53,235 nucleotides of DNA, from positions 1 to 53,235 of the forward strand of contig JABDDQ010000007.1 in the NCBI GenBank assembly GCA_013287545.1, in the 5' to 3' direction. The notes beneath the pieces are model-generated. The model did not search any database and was not told the DNA's origin. It saw only the letters and a program-made list of their open reading frames with translations. This DNA is from Bacteroidota bacterium (GTDB taxonomy: Bacteria > Bacteroidota > Bacteroidia > B-17B0 > Aurantibacillaceae). This document shows, one piece after another, positions 41,206-50,949 of the stretch. The position numbers were made by a program, and so were the translations under genes. Position 1 is the stretch's first letter, and each line of letters opens with the position of its first letter.

Positions 41206-42698
41206 TGAGTAACCCCGCTCATAAAAAGAAATTTTTATACTCATTATCATTTATTGAAGGTGGTGTTGTAATGAGCACTGAATTAGTGGGTGCAAAAATT
41301 TTAGCCCCTTATTTTGGCACATCGTTATACGTTTGGGCCTGTGTAATGGCACTTACATTAGGCGGTCTAGCCTGCGGTTATTTTTTTGGGGGCAGATTAT
41401 CCGTACAAAAAAATCACGAAAAAATTTTAATGACAAGCGTGCTATGCGCCGCCATTTATATTTGTTGTTTACCCATGCTTGCATTTTTACTGGTTTATTT
41501 AGCAAATAATTTTTCATTAATTCCAGCAGTGCTTGTAAGTAGTTCGGTTGTTTTATTCCCGCCTGTTTTTATCATGGGCATGGTGTCTCCGCTTATCATT
41601 AAATCAATTACAACAACACACGAAGAAGCCGGAAAAAAATCAGGGGAAATTTATGCCATCTCAACCCTGGGTGGTATTTGCTTTACATTTATAACCGCTT
41701 TTTATGCTATACCACAATGGGGTTTAACAATAACATTAGTGGTTAATGCAGGTTTATTAGCTGTTTTTTCTGTTATATATTTTACTAAAAGAAAAACGTT
41801 GTTCCCAACGCTATTGTTTTTAGCAAGTATGTTTTTTTCTTTTAAAACAATAAGCAAAAACCCTTCAACATTATATTTAGAAGAAGGGTTGCTTGGTAAA
41901 TTAGAAGTTGAAGACAAAATGTATAAAACAGATACAAGCAATGAAACAGTTAGGTATCTTTTAATAAATAATATTATACAATCGTGTGTTGATGTAAAAA
42001 CAAACCAATCAAAACTTCCCTACTCAAATGTATTAGCAAAAAATTTAGCGCTCCTTAACCCAAATGCGAAAACTGCTTTAGTATTGGGCTTAGGTGGTGG
42101 TGTAATTAGCAATATGCTTACTGAAAAAAACATTCAGGTTACCGCAGTAGAGTTAGACGTCCGCGTTATCGATGTCGCAAAAAAATATTTTAACGTATCT
42201 AACCAAATAAATATTATTAAAGATGATGCGCGGCATGCTTTGTATCAACTAAATACAAAATACGATATAGTTGTTATTGATTTATTTGCCGGAGAGGTTA
42301 CCCCGTCGCATGTTTTAAGTAAGGAAAGTTTTTCAAAAATAAAGTCTTTACTAAACCCCAACGGCTTTGTTTTTATTAATACATATGGTTACCTTACAGG
42401 TAAAACAGGACAAGGCAATCAGGTTTTATTAAACACATTAAAGCAAGCAGGCTTTTCTTCTACCATTTGTTATTCAGGAGATGTTGAGCATGAAGATTAT
42501 AGAAACCTTTTATTGTTTGCCTCCGTAAAACAACAAGCAAATTTATATGCTGCTTTACCAAAAAATAATACTCCGGAGTTTGAAACAACTTTAATAACAA
42601 CCGATGATAAACCAACTATTGAATTTGCTAATGCGAATGCTGTTAAGCGCTGGCGTTTTTCTTATTTAAAGAATTTTATTTTGTATAAAACTGAATAA
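41205..42698 (+). CDS. Spermidine-synthase-like protein with N-terminal membrane domain
   Basis: Encodes 497 residues. The N-terminal 200 residues have six or more membrane helices (SFIEGGVVMSTELVGAKILA as the first block). The C-terminal part is a SAM-binding Rossmann fold: ALVLGLGGGVISNML (about 292-306), AVELDVRVIDVAKKYF, and VVIDLFAGEVTPSH at the aminopropyl-acceptor position. Fused proteins of this kind are common, and many do not make polyamines; the substrate here is not decided. Its end overlaps the convergent amidase gene by 23 bp. Confidence 0.8.
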   Translation: MSNPAHKKKFLYSLSFIEGGVVMSTELVGAKILAPYFGTSLYVWACVMALTLGGLACGYFFGGRLSVQKNHEKILMTSVLCAAIYICCLPMLAFLLVYLANNFSLIPAVLVSSSVVLFPPVFIMGMVSPLIIKSITTTHEEAGKKSGEIYAISTLGGICFTFITAFYAIPQWGLTITLVVNAGLLAVFSVIYFTKRKTLFPTLLFLASMFFSFKTISKNPSTLYLEEGLLGKLEVEDKMYKTDTSNETVRYLLINNIIQSCVDVKTNQSKLPYSNVLAKNLALLNPNAKTALVLGLGGGVISNMLTEKNIQVTAVELDVRVIDVAKKYFNVSNQINIIKDDARHALYQLNTKYDIVVIDLFAGEVTPSHVLSKESFSKIKSLLNPNGFVFINTYGYLTGKTGQGNQVLLNTLKQAGFSSTICYSGDVEHEDYRNLLLFASVKQQANLYAALPKNNTPEFETTLITTDDKPTIEFANANAVKRWRFSYLKNFILYKTE

Positions 42699-43917
42699 TG
42701 GCATTGTAAAAACTTTGCGCTGCAAGAACCACACGCTTGTTAGTTTTTATTCCGTAAACAGTTTCTGTGTTTTGCATAAGGTTGTAACACTCATTTTCAC
42801 TATCCTGATACAAGCATTCACCATACACAAGCGGTGATTGTACCATGCGGCATAAAGCTAAATTACGGCTATATACCCCAATTGTAGAAGAAGCCAAACA
42901 GTGTTCGCTTAAATAAGTAGCATCTGTTTTACTTGCCACAGGAATTTTTAATTGTTGCGAAAGTTGGTTAACCACTAAACCCGAAATTTTTTCGCTCTCA
43001 TCCAAATCATCGGTAAGAAGCAGACGTAATAAATTTAATTGTCCTTGCGTGGTTTTTATATTATCTGCAATTAAACATCCGGGTATAAAAGTCATGCAAA
43101 AATTTTTATCGCTTGGCTTTTTCCAGTCTGTATTTTTCTCATCTACGTTATAATGAATAATAACCGTCATGTCCGGTTTAAAAACATTAATAACACGGAC
43201 TCGTTGCTGTAGCTCGTAATCTTTAAAAAAATCTATAAAAAATTTAGAGGCGTTTTCACTAATAAGTTGTTTGTGCCTTTGCGCGGTAATTTTTTTTATA
43301 GCAAGCAAACTATCTAAGGTTTTCTTTTTGAAGTTTTTAAACCACTCATCGTACGTACACCCAAAAGTGGTACCGTTTTCTTTTCTTGTAAGCGCTACCG
43401 TTACACCTTTTTCTTGCAACATGTTTTTTAAAACACCGGCTGTTTCAAAAGTTAGCATTCCCTCTGCAACATCAACGCTATCTTGTTTTAACATAGGAGT
43501 ATTTTGCTTGGTAAAATGCAAAAACTTTTGCTCGATATGCGCCATATTTAAATTACCTGCCATGTGACCGGGATCGATAATTATTTTCAATTCAGATAGA
43601 TTTTTTTTAACTGAATTTCTTGTAGGTGCTTTATATTTATCAAAGGCAGATTTGTTTAAATAAATTTTCTCCAGCGAATCTTCAGGCAATGTTTTTAATA
43701 AAAGAGCCATTTTTTGCCAATCATCTTTTACAAGCACAAATATGATTTGCTTTTGGGTGTTGTAAAAAATAATTTTATCCGATTCAATTTGCACCAGTGT
43801 ATTTAAACTTCCGTGGTAATTAATATAATTATCGAACCTTTTTTTTACTTGCTGATACGTTTGGGCACAACTAATAAACTGCAAAAACAAAAAAAGAAGT
43901 ACAACCTTAAAACGCAT
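42676..43917 (-). CDS. N-acetylmuramoyl-L-alanine amidase (Amidase_3), predicted lipoprotein
   Basis: Encodes 413 residues from the ATG at 43917; upstream in-frame starts (to 44007) encode no sensible protein, whereas this start gives a lipoprotein signal peptide (RFKVVLLFLFLQFISC, lipobox FISC). The zinc-amidase motif KIIIDPGHMAGN (about 129-140) contains the first ligand His, followed by LTFETAGVLKNMLQ with the second (Glu), and the usual later VIIHYNVDE region holds a histidine. It cleaves the amide bond between MurNAc and L-Ala in peptidoglycan. It is single-gene and convergent with the spermidine-synthase-like gene. Confidence 0.85.
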   Translation of the reverse strand: MRFKVVLLFLFLQFISCAQTYQQVKKRFDNYINYHGSLNTLVQIESDKIIFYNTQKQIIFVLVKDDWQKMALLLKTLPEDSLEKIYLNKSAFDKYKAPTRNSVKKNLSELKIIIDPGHMAGNLNMAHIEQKFLHFTKQNTPMLKQDSVDVAEGMLTFETAGVLKNMLQEKGVTVALTRKENGTTFGCTYDEWFKNFKKKTLDSLLAIKKITAQRHKQLISENASKFFIDFFKDYELQQRVRVINVFKPDMTVIIHYNVDEKNTDWKKPSDKNFCMTFIPGCLIADNIKTTQGQLNLLRLLLTDDLDESEKISGLVVNQLSQQLKIPVASKTDATYLSEHCLASSTIGVYSRNLALCRMVQSPLVYGECLYQDSENECYNLMQNTETVYGIKTNKRVVLAAQSFYNAIIQFYTK

Positions 43918-44008
43918 AGCTAAAAATACATTAACCCATAAATTAAATAGTATGGTATAAAAATTAGTTTCTAACACAAAAGCGTTAAACATTTTGTAAA
44001 CTTGCAAC

Positions 44009-45481
44009 GTGGTACAAGCATTTCTATATATTATAAAGCGAAATAAATTTTTCGCACTTATTAATGCGTTATTTCTGCTGATATATTCGCTTATATGTTT
44101 TGTAAATCATTATAATTTTAGAACCTATTCGCTCGATTTAGGCATTTATACACGTGCCGTTTACGATTATGCACATTTTCATTTTAATTATGCCGAAATT
44201 TTTAAAGTGCAAAAAGAAAACATTTTAGGCGATCATTTCGACCCCATACTTATTCTCATTTCACCTCTTTATTATATTTTTGGCACCTATGTATTGCTGG
44301 TTGTTCAGGTAGCTTTTATTCATGTAGGTGCTATTGGTGTTTACAAGGTTGCCATGCAACAACTGCAAAACAAAAAGCTTGCCCTTATAACAATAGCATC
44401 TTTTTTATCATTTTATGGCGTATTTAGTGCCTTATCTTTTGATGTACACACCAATGTTTTTGCAGCCATGTTAATTCCGTGGTTATTTTATTTTTTTATG
44501 CATGCCAAATGGCGAAATGTATTTATTGTATCTGCCCTTATTTTATTGTGTAAAGAAAATATGGCGCTTTGGCTTATTTTTATTGGTTTTGGTTTGGTAT
44601 GGCTTTATTATAAAGAAAAACAAAAAAGAAATATTGCACTTATCATTAGCTTAATTTCAATTATTTATTTTGTTTGTATTACTATGGTAGTTATGCCTTC
44701 TTTAGCGTTAAGTGGCAGCTACGCACACATGCATTACAGTATTTTAGGTAATGGTTTTGGCGAAATTTTAAGTAACCTATTTAAACATCCTTTAGCGGCA
44801 ATTGCTGTACTATTTAAAAATCATTCTTTAAATAGTACATACAATTACTATAAAATTGAAACGCACATTTTTGTGTTGCTTTCAGGAGGTTTTTTATTGT
44901 TTTTAAAACCACAGTATTTGTTAATGCTTATACCTATTTATTTTCAAAAAATGTTTCATAACACCCCTACTATTTGGTCGGTGGCAATGCATTATAATAT
45001 TGAGTTCGCACCTATACTTATACTTTGTTTTATCACCGTTCTTCCTATCATAAAATCAGAAAAAAAGAAATTACTTTTTTCATGTATCTATTTAATTTTA
45101 AGTGTGGCCGTAACTATTCGTTTATGCGATCACACCATAGGCTTTGTAGATAAAGCCCGTATACGTTTTTATCAAGTAGATCATTATCAAAGCGATTTTG
45201 ATACTCAGGTAGTTTATTCCGACCTAAAAAAAATTCCTACAAATGCAGTTGTAAGTGCCGAAAACATGTTTGTACCGCATCTTACCGATAGAAAAATGGT
45301 ATACCAGTATCCTATTGTAAAAAACGCACAGTATATTTTACTGTCAGACGACGACCATTCATATCCATTAGCTACCGATAAAATGTTAAAACAAATAGAC
45401 AGTTTGCGCTCATCGGCAAATTGGCATCTTTTGCCGACAAATAACCATGTTTATTTGTTTGAAATAGTTGAAAAACATTAA
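44009..45481 (+). CDS. DUF2079 polytopic membrane protein
   Basis: Encodes 490 residues, starting at GTG (44009). About ten membrane helices. The early SLDLGIYTRAVYDY and DHFDPILILISPLYYIFG are signatures of the DUF2079 family, which resembles GT-C glycosyltransferases in topology and has the conserved aspartates in the first loop. The C-terminus is a soluble domain of about 90 residues. The activity is not known. It is divergent from the amidase gene, and the adhesin gene follows 23 bp later on the same strand. Confidence 0.82.
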   Translation: MVQAFLYIIKRNKFFALINALFLLIYSLICFVNHYNFRTYSLDLGIYTRAVYDYAHFHFNYAEIFKVQKENILGDHFDPILILISPLYYIFGTYVLLVVQVAFIHVGAIGVYKVAMQQLQNKKLALITIASFLSFYGVFSALSFDVHTNVFAAMLIPWLFYFFMHAKWRNVFIVSALILLCKENMALWLIFIGFGLVWLYYKEKQKRNIALIISLISIIYFVCITMVVMPSLALSGSYAHMHYSILGNGFGEILSNLFKHPLAAIAVLFKNHSLNSTYNYYKIETHIFVLLSGGFLLFLKPQYLLMLIPIYFQKMFHNTPTIWSVAMHYNIEFAPILILCFITVLPIIKSEKKKLLFSCIYLILSVAVTIRLCDHTIGFVDKARIRFYQVDHYQSDFDTQVVYSDLKKIPTNAVVSAENMFVPHLTDRKMVYQYPIVKNAQYILLSDDDHSYPLATDKMLKQIDSLRSSANWHLLPTNNHVYLFEIVEKH

Positions 45482-45504
45482 ATTAGCACCAAATCAAACA
45501 ACTT

Positions 45505-48500
45505 ATGAAAAAGTTACTTTTTCTTTCATTAAACATTCTCATAGGCACATCTTTATTTGCTCAACAAGGCAAAGATGGCGCAGGTAATATAACCACAGCA
45601 AATACTATTGTAAATAATGTAAGTACAACGCTTACTTCTAATGCCGCCATAGGCACTACAACTATTGCTGTTGCTTCGGTTGCAGGTTTATCAGCCGGAG
45701 ATTTACTATTTATTATGCAGGCGCAAGGAGCTACCGTACACGATTCTACCAATTATTGGGGAAACCCGAACGATGCTCTGCCAAACGATACCAGCTCTGG
45801 TAAGGTAACAAAATATAACGGAGCAGGAAATAATGAATTCGCTGAAATAAATTCTATTGTAGGAAACGTTATAACCCTAAATTGTACATTAAGCGACAGC
45901 TTTAGGGGTGGTAGTGTAACCTTAGGCAGTATTACAACGCAGGTTATACGTGTGCAGCGTTACACTTCATTAACATTATCAGGAGCCGGTTCCATAACTT
46001 GTAATACTTGGAATGGTGCAACAGGTGGGGTTGTTGTTATCGAAGTTCAGGGCAACACAACCCTTGCTGCCGGTACATCTATTACTGCAAGCGCAAAAGG
46101 TTTTAGAGGGGGCTCTCCTATATGGGCAACGGGTTTTGGTTCTACAAGTACAGGACATAATTACGGAAGTCCCTCTGCTAATAATGGAGCACACAAAGGT
46201 GAAAGCATTGTAGGGGACACAAATCAATATAAAAAACAAGTGTTACTTGTCCCATCTGTTGCACCTGCTACACCTACTCTTTCTCCAACCGGTAATATGG
46301 ACCCTCCTTCTGAGTGGTGGAATTCAACACCACTTGCTATTTGTAAAGCAAATGTGGCTAATGGCGGAGGAGGAGGAGATGCTATGAATTGCGGCGGCGG
46401 CGGCGGATCTAACGGCGGCTCAATAGCACTATGGAATGGAATGGGAAACCCAGATATAACCACATCTGCCAGTTATACTACTTGCTGGGCTCTTGAACCA
46501 ACTACACCCGCAAATGGCACAGTACGCCCAACCTCATCTTCCGGTGGTGGAAGAGGGGGCTATGCTTTTTCTGCTCATTCAACCCCTATATACGCAAGTG
46601 CAGACCCCACTATAAGCGGGCCAAACGCTTTTACAGGAACTGTAAGTATTTGGGCTGGTGACGACAGGCATAATGATGGAGGTTGGGGAGGAATTCCATT
46701 AGATTATTCTACCGGAAAAATATTTTTAGGTGGCGGTGCCGGTGCCGGAGATGGTAACGATGGTCATGCCAGCCCCGGAGGTAACGGAGGGGGAATTATT
46801 TACTTAGTAAGCTATGGTACTGTTACAGGTGCCGGACAAATTATTAGCGATGGGGGCTCTCCGCTACCAACCAGTTCTTTTCATGGTACCAGTGGAGATG
46901 ATGGCGCGGGCGGCGGCGGCGGCGGCGGAACAATCCTAATTAAATCGGTTGGTACAATTTCTTTAACGGCAGCCACTCCTATTTCGGCACAAGGTGGTAA
47001 AGGTGGGAACCAAGATAATAATACTGCTAATAATGATGCTTATGGTCCGGGCGGCGGCGGCGGCGGCGGTTATGTTTCTATATCTAATGCAGTTACCGGT
47101 GTAAATATAAACGGTGGGGCAAATGGTTTAGTTACCGGCAGCAACACGTCAAGCATAAAAACTAAATTTCCACCAAATGGTGCTACAGGTGGCGGTGTAG
47201 GAAGTTCAATACCATCAATTGCTCCTTTTTATTTAACAGCAAAAAATGATACGGTTTGCCCATCAAGCACGGCTTCTTTATCTGTTACAGTAAATGGTAC
47301 TACCCCAAGCGGCCTCTCGGTTGAGTGGTACACAGTAGCTACCGGTGGCACTCCGGTTTCAAGCAGTGCTTCTTATACTTTTACATCGCCTGCTACAGCA
47401 AATACATATACGTACTATGCAGGTACTTGCCCCGGCACGTATCGCATTCCGGTTATTTTAGTGGTAAATTCTTCCAGCCCTCCAACAGTAACTGTTACCG
47501 CAACAAATACAACAGTGTGTTCTGGCACAAATGTTATACTTACTGCAAGTACTACTGCAACATCATACACATGGAGTGCCAATGCAGGAAGTGTTAACAC
47601 AAGTACTGCCTCGGTTAACCCAACTACTAACCCAACAACCTATACAGTTATAGTTGCTAACACAGGTGCATGTGCCGGTACAAATACAGCCAGCATAAAC
47701 ATAAATGTAATTCCAGCTCCTACAATAACTATTACACTAACAAGTTATAGTATTTGTTCAGGTATAAATGATACACTCAAAGCAAGTGGCGCCACTACAT
47801 ATACCTGGAGTAGTAATGCAGCAAGTGCAACTACAAGTAGCGTTTCTGTATTACCAACAAGTACCGGTGTTATAACCTATTCGGTAATTGGAAGTAACGG
47901 TGGTACCTGCTCATCTACACAAACCGCTACTATAAATGTTACAGCAACACCTACCATAACTATATCTCCTGCAAATGCAACTATATGTACAGGCTCAAGT
48001 ACAACTTTTACCGCAAGCGGTGCAACCACTTCCTATTCTTGGAGTACAAGTGCAACAACAAATACCGTTTCTGTTTCTCCAACAAATAACGCAACTTATA
48101 CCGTTACAGGTTATAATAACACTTGTTCAAATACACAAACAGTTTCGGTAACAGTTAGTTCTTCGGTTACTCCAACATTAATGATTAATGCAACAAATAC
48201 TACTATATGTTCAGGTACAAGCGTTACACTTACGGTAAGCGGTGCAACATCTTACACATGGGGTGCCAATGCGGGCAGTGCTACTACAAATACTGTTTTA
48301 GTTACTCCAACAAGTAACACAACTTATACTGTAACAGGTGCTAATACAGGTTCATGTGCCGGTACAAATACGGCCAGTATAAGCATAAATGTAAATTCGT
48401 CGCCAACCGTAACTATTACACCGAGTGGCAACACCACATTTTGCAATGGGGGTAGTGTAACCTTAACATCAAGTAGTGCAGTAAATAATGTTTGGAATAA

Positions 48501-49638
48501 TACCGGCAGTACCGCACAAACAATTACTGTTACCACATCCGGAGTTTATACGCTCACAACTACTGCATCAGGTTGTCAAGGATTTGATACTATAACGGTT
48601 AACGTTAAAAATAATCCGCCAACACCCGTAGTAAGCGATACTACTATTACCGAATGTCAAAACAGCATCCAAACCATTCATTTTAACCATTCAGCTGGTA
48701 GTACAGTTATTATCTATAATGCAGCGGGGCAACTTCAACCGCTGCCTTTTAAACCAACAACCGTAGGTACAACTACATACATAGCTCACGATAGTTTAAA
48801 TAGCTGTGTAAGTGCTACAAAAAATATTACCATAAAAATAAATGCAGCACCAACTACTGCACCTACTGTTACAACACCTGTAACTTATTGTTATGGGCAA
48901 ACTACTGATACGCTCCAAGCCCTCCCAACAACAGCAGGTGGTTATTTAATTTGGGAAGATGTTAACCATAACGTGCTAACTACACCACCAACTCCATCAC
49001 CTTCAAGTACTATTCCGGGTACAACAACTTATTACGTATATCAAAGCACCTATTATTGCCCCAGTAATATATACGACTCTATTCAAGTTATAGTTTTAAA
49101 TAAACCCAACGCCAATTTTACTACAACACCTTCTACCAGCATTTCCTTAGGGCAATCGGTTTCTTTTGCTCCTGTTCAAACAACAACAGCAAACACCTAT
49201 TATTGGAATTTTGAGGATCCAGCGGCTCCTCAAGCCAATACATCTTCAATTACACTCCCTTCTCACGCCTATAGTGTTGCTGGTTCATACTGCCCTAAAT
49301 TAATTGTCACCAACTCATTAGGCTGTAAAGATTCTACCACACTTTGCTTAGATATTTCAACCAATGTAAGCTTATCTATACCAAATGTATTTTCGCCTAA
49401 TGGTGATGGAATAAACGATTTCTTTTCGGTGAAATCAACCGGAATTACTACTTTGAGTTGTGATATTTTTGATCGTTGGGGATTAAAATTATACACCTGG
49501 AATGGAGTAAGCGGATACTGGGATGGCACCGAAAAAAGTGGCAAAGCTGTTGATGGCACCTACTTCTATGTAATTCAAACAACCGACGTGCAAGGTGTTA
49601 GCCAAACCAATAAAGGCTTTATAGAATTAATACGATAA
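45505..49638 (+). CDS. Giant secreted adhesin-like protein with T9SS type B C-terminal domain
   Basis: Encodes 1377 residues. Signal peptide at 1-19 (ends LFAQ). About 20-280 is beta-rich; about 280-560 is glycine-rich with runs of four to six Gly encoded by GGC repeats. About 580-1060 has five or so Ig-like repeats, each with a C-S/T-G-T-N or similar start and a T-Y-T-V end. About 1204-1285 is a PKD-like domain (YYWNFEDPAAP, HAYSVAGSYCPKLIV). The last 85 residues (from IPNVFSPNGDGINDFF to GFIELIR) are the gliding-motility-associated CHU_C domain that targets type IX secretion. It is probably an attached surface or matrix protein. A strong terminator follows. Confidence 0.88.
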   Translation: MKKLLFLSLNILIGTSLFAQQGKDGAGNITTANTIVNNVSTTLTSNAAIGTTTIAVASVAGLSAGDLLFIMQAQGATVHDSTNYWGNPNDALPNDTSSGKVTKYNGAGNNEFAEINSIVGNVITLNCTLSDSFRGGSVTLGSITTQVIRVQRYTSLTLSGAGSITCNTWNGATGGVVVIEVQGNTTLAAGTSITASAKGFRGGSPIWATGFGSTSTGHNYGSPSANNGAHKGESIVGDTNQYKKQVLLVPSVAPATPTLSPTGNMDPPSEWWNSTPLAICKANVANGGGGGDAMNCGGGGGSNGGSIALWNGMGNPDITTSASYTTCWALEPTTPANGTVRPTSSSGGGRGGYAFSAHSTPIYASADPTISGPNAFTGTVSIWAGDDRHNDGGWGGIPLDYSTGKIFLGGGAGAGDGNDGHASPGGNGGGIIYLVSYGTVTGAGQIISDGGSPLPTSSFHGTSGDDGAGGGGGGGTILIKSVGTISLTAATPISAQGGKGGNQDNNTANNDAYGPGGGGGGGYVSISNAVTGVNINGGANGLVTGSNTSSIKTKFPPNGATGGGVGSSIPSIAPFYLTAKNDTVCPSSTASLSVTVNGTTPSGLSVEWYTVATGGTPVSSSASYTFTSPATANTYTYYAGTCPGTYRIPVILVVNSSSPPTVTVTATNTTVCSGTNVILTASTTATSYTWSANAGSVNTSTASVNPTTNPTTYTVIVANTGACAGTNTASININVIPAPTITITLTSYSICSGINDTLKASGATTYTWSSNAASATTSSVSVLPTSTGVITYSVIGSNGGTCSSTQTATINVTATPTITISPANATICTGSSTTFTASGATTSYSWSTSATTNTVSVSPTNNATYTVTGYNNTCSNTQTVSVTVSSSVTPTLMINATNTTICSGTSVTLTVSGATSYTWGANAGSATTNTVLVTPTSNTTYTVTGANTGSCAGTNTASISINVNSSPTVTITPSGNTTFCNGGSVTLTSSSAVNNVWNNTGSTAQTITVTTSGVYTLTTTASGCQGFDTITVNVKNNPPTPVVSDTTITECQNSIQTIHFNHSAGSTVIIYNAAGQLQPLPFKPTTVGTTTYIAHDSLNSCVSATKNITIKINAAPTTAPTVTTPVTYCYGQTTDTLQALPTTAGGYLIWEDVNHNVLTTPPTPSPSSTIPGTTTYYVYQSTYYCPSNIYDSIQVIVLNKPNANFTTTPSTSISLGQSVSFAPVQTTTANTYYWNFEDPAAPQANTSSITLPSHAYSVAGSYCPKLIVTNSLGCKDSTTLCLDISTNVSLSIPNVFSPNGDGINDFFSVKSTGITTLSCDIFDRWGLKLYTWNGVSGYWDGTEKSGKAVDGTYFYVIQTTDVQGVSQTNKGFIELIR
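46387..47068 (+). repeat. GGC trinucleotide repeat tracts in the glycine-rich region
   Basis: In-frame GGC runs at about 46391-46404, 46909-46927 and 47050-47067 encode poly-glycine. They can change length by slippage without shifting the frame. They are unusually GC-rich for the window. Confidence 0.7.
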
Positions 49639-49641
49639 ATA

Positions 49642-49675
49642 AAAAAGCCCCTAATCAATTGATTAGGGGCTTTTT
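49642..49675. terminator. Bidirectional terminator (perfect palindrome)
   Basis: The two halves AAAAAGCCCCTAATCAA and TTGATTAGGGGCTTTTT form a perfect 17-bp inverted repeat ending in T runs on both strands. It serves the adhesin gene (+) and the lipid A/yqeY operon (-). Confidence 0.92.
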
Positions 49676-49696
49676 ATTACTACTTAAAAAGGTTTT

Positions 49697-50137
49697 TTAT
49701 TTTACTAATAGTTGTTTTACTAAATCTGATACAGCTTTACCATCTGCCTTGCCGGCTAATGCTTTAGTAGCAGCGCCCATTACTTTACCCATATCGGCAG
49801 GAGATGTTGCACCAACCTGTGCAATAATTTTTTCTACTTCTGTTTTTAGTTCTTCGGCCGACATTTGTTTCGGTAAATAAGCTTCAATTACATCAGCTTG
49901 TGCAATTTCTACTTCAGCTAAATCTGCACGATTTTGTTTGGTATAAATGTCTGCCGTTTCTCTACGTTTTTTTACTTCTTTCTGTAAAGCTTTGGTAGCA
50001 CTTTCTTCGGTCAATCCTTCTGCCGAAGTTTTTAATAATAACACAACCGATTTCATAGCACGTAAAGCGTCTAATTTTTTAGCATCTTTTGCCAACATAG
50101 CTGTTTTTATATCAGCGTTTAATTTTTCTTCTATCAT
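49697..50137 (-). CDS. GatB/YqeY domain-containing protein
   Basis: Encodes 146 residues of the YqeY type: KLDALRAMKSVVLLLKT at the start, TKALQKEVKKRRETADIYTKQNRADLAEVEIAQADVIEAYLPKQM in parts across the middle, and GKVMGAATKALAGKADG near the C-terminus. The domain is shared with the C-terminus of GatB and is thought to bind tRNA, but its role alone is not known. It is the last gene of the lipid A operon (19 bp after lpxA). Confidence 0.9.
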   Translation of the reverse strand: MIEEKLNADIKTAMLAKDAKKLDALRAMKSVVLLLKTSAEGLTEESATKALQKEVKKRRETADIYTKQNRADLAEVEIAQADVIEAYLPKQMSAEELKTEVEKIIAQVGATSPADMGKVMGAATKALAGKADGKAVSDLVKQLLVK

Positions 50138-50156
50138 AATTAAATTTTTATTGAAA

Positions 50157-50930
50157 TTAAATTCCTCTTACAATCCCGTCTTTTTCATTATTAATAAAGT
50201 CAAGTATTTGTTTGCGCTCCGGTGTATCAGGACAATCAATCTCAACCATCTCAACAGCTTTGGTCATGTTATAACCGCGCACAAAAATTATACGGTAAAT
50301 GTCTTCGATGTTTTTTATGCTTTCTTTAGAAAAACCACGACGGGTTAAACCAACAATGTTTACACCAATATATTGCAGCGGTTCGCGTGCCACACGAATA
50401 AAAGGCGGAACACTTTTGCGTATTTGAGAACAGCCTGCAACGAAGCTATGCGCACCAATAGTTATAAATTGCTGGGCGCCGCTAAGACCTTCAATAATAG
50501 CATAGTCTTCAATTACTACGTGTCCTGTAATGCCAACATAACCTGCAACAATAACATTATTACCAATTAAACAATCGTGCGCTATATGTGCGTAAGCCAT
50601 AATTAAACAACTATCACCAACTCTGGTTGCCATCTTATCGGCTGTGCCTTTGTTTATGGTAACATACTCTCTTATAGTTGTGTTATTGCCAATTATGGTT
50701 AAGCTGGGCTCCCCTTTATATTTTAAATCTTGAGGAACACCACTAATAACAGCTCCCGGAAATATTTTGCAATTAGTACCAATGCGCGTGCCATCCATTA
50801 AAACAACATTAGGTCCAACCCAAGTGTTGTCTCCAATAACTACATCAGCAGAAATACTGGTAAAAGGCTCAATGGTAACATTGTTACCAATTTGCGCTTT
50901 TGGATGTATGTGTGCAAGCGGTGAAATCAT
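50157..50930 (-). CDS. lpxA: Acyl-ACP--UDP-N-acetylglucosamine O-acyltransferase
   Basis: Encodes 257 residues from the ATG at 50930 (protein start ISPLAHIHPKAQIG fits the family). Left-handed beta-helix hexapeptide repeats run through about residues 4-190, with the catalytic histidine in AYAHIAHDCLIGN (about 115-127) and the family's C-terminal helical domain (GFSKESIKNIEDIYRIIF). It makes the first step of lipid A synthesis. It lies 19 bp after lpxC/fabZ on the same strand. Confidence 0.95.
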   Translation of the reverse strand: MISPLAHIHPKAQIGNNVTIEPFTSISADVVIGDNTWVGPNVVLMDGTRIGTNCKIFPGAVISGVPQDLKYKGEPSLTIIGNNTTIREYVTINKGTADKMATRVGDSCLIMAYAHIAHDCLIGNNVIVAGYVGITGHVVIEDYAIIEGLSGAQQFITIGAHSFVAGCSQIRKSVPPFIRVAREPLQYIGVNIVGLTRRGFSKESIKNIEDIYRIIFVRGYNMTKAVEMVEIDCPDTPERKQILDFINNEKDGIVRGI

Positions 50931-50949
50931 ATTTTTATCTATAGTGAGA

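Noticed and set aside
46224-46463. Minus-strand proline-rich protein opposite the glycine-rich region
   Set aside because: It is the mirror image of the GGC-rich coding strand; the plus-strand frame is clearly the real gene.
47470-48420. CRISPR array
   Set aside because: The regular repeats are codon-level repeats of Ig-like domains in one long reading frame with variable spacing and no constant repeat/spacer structure.
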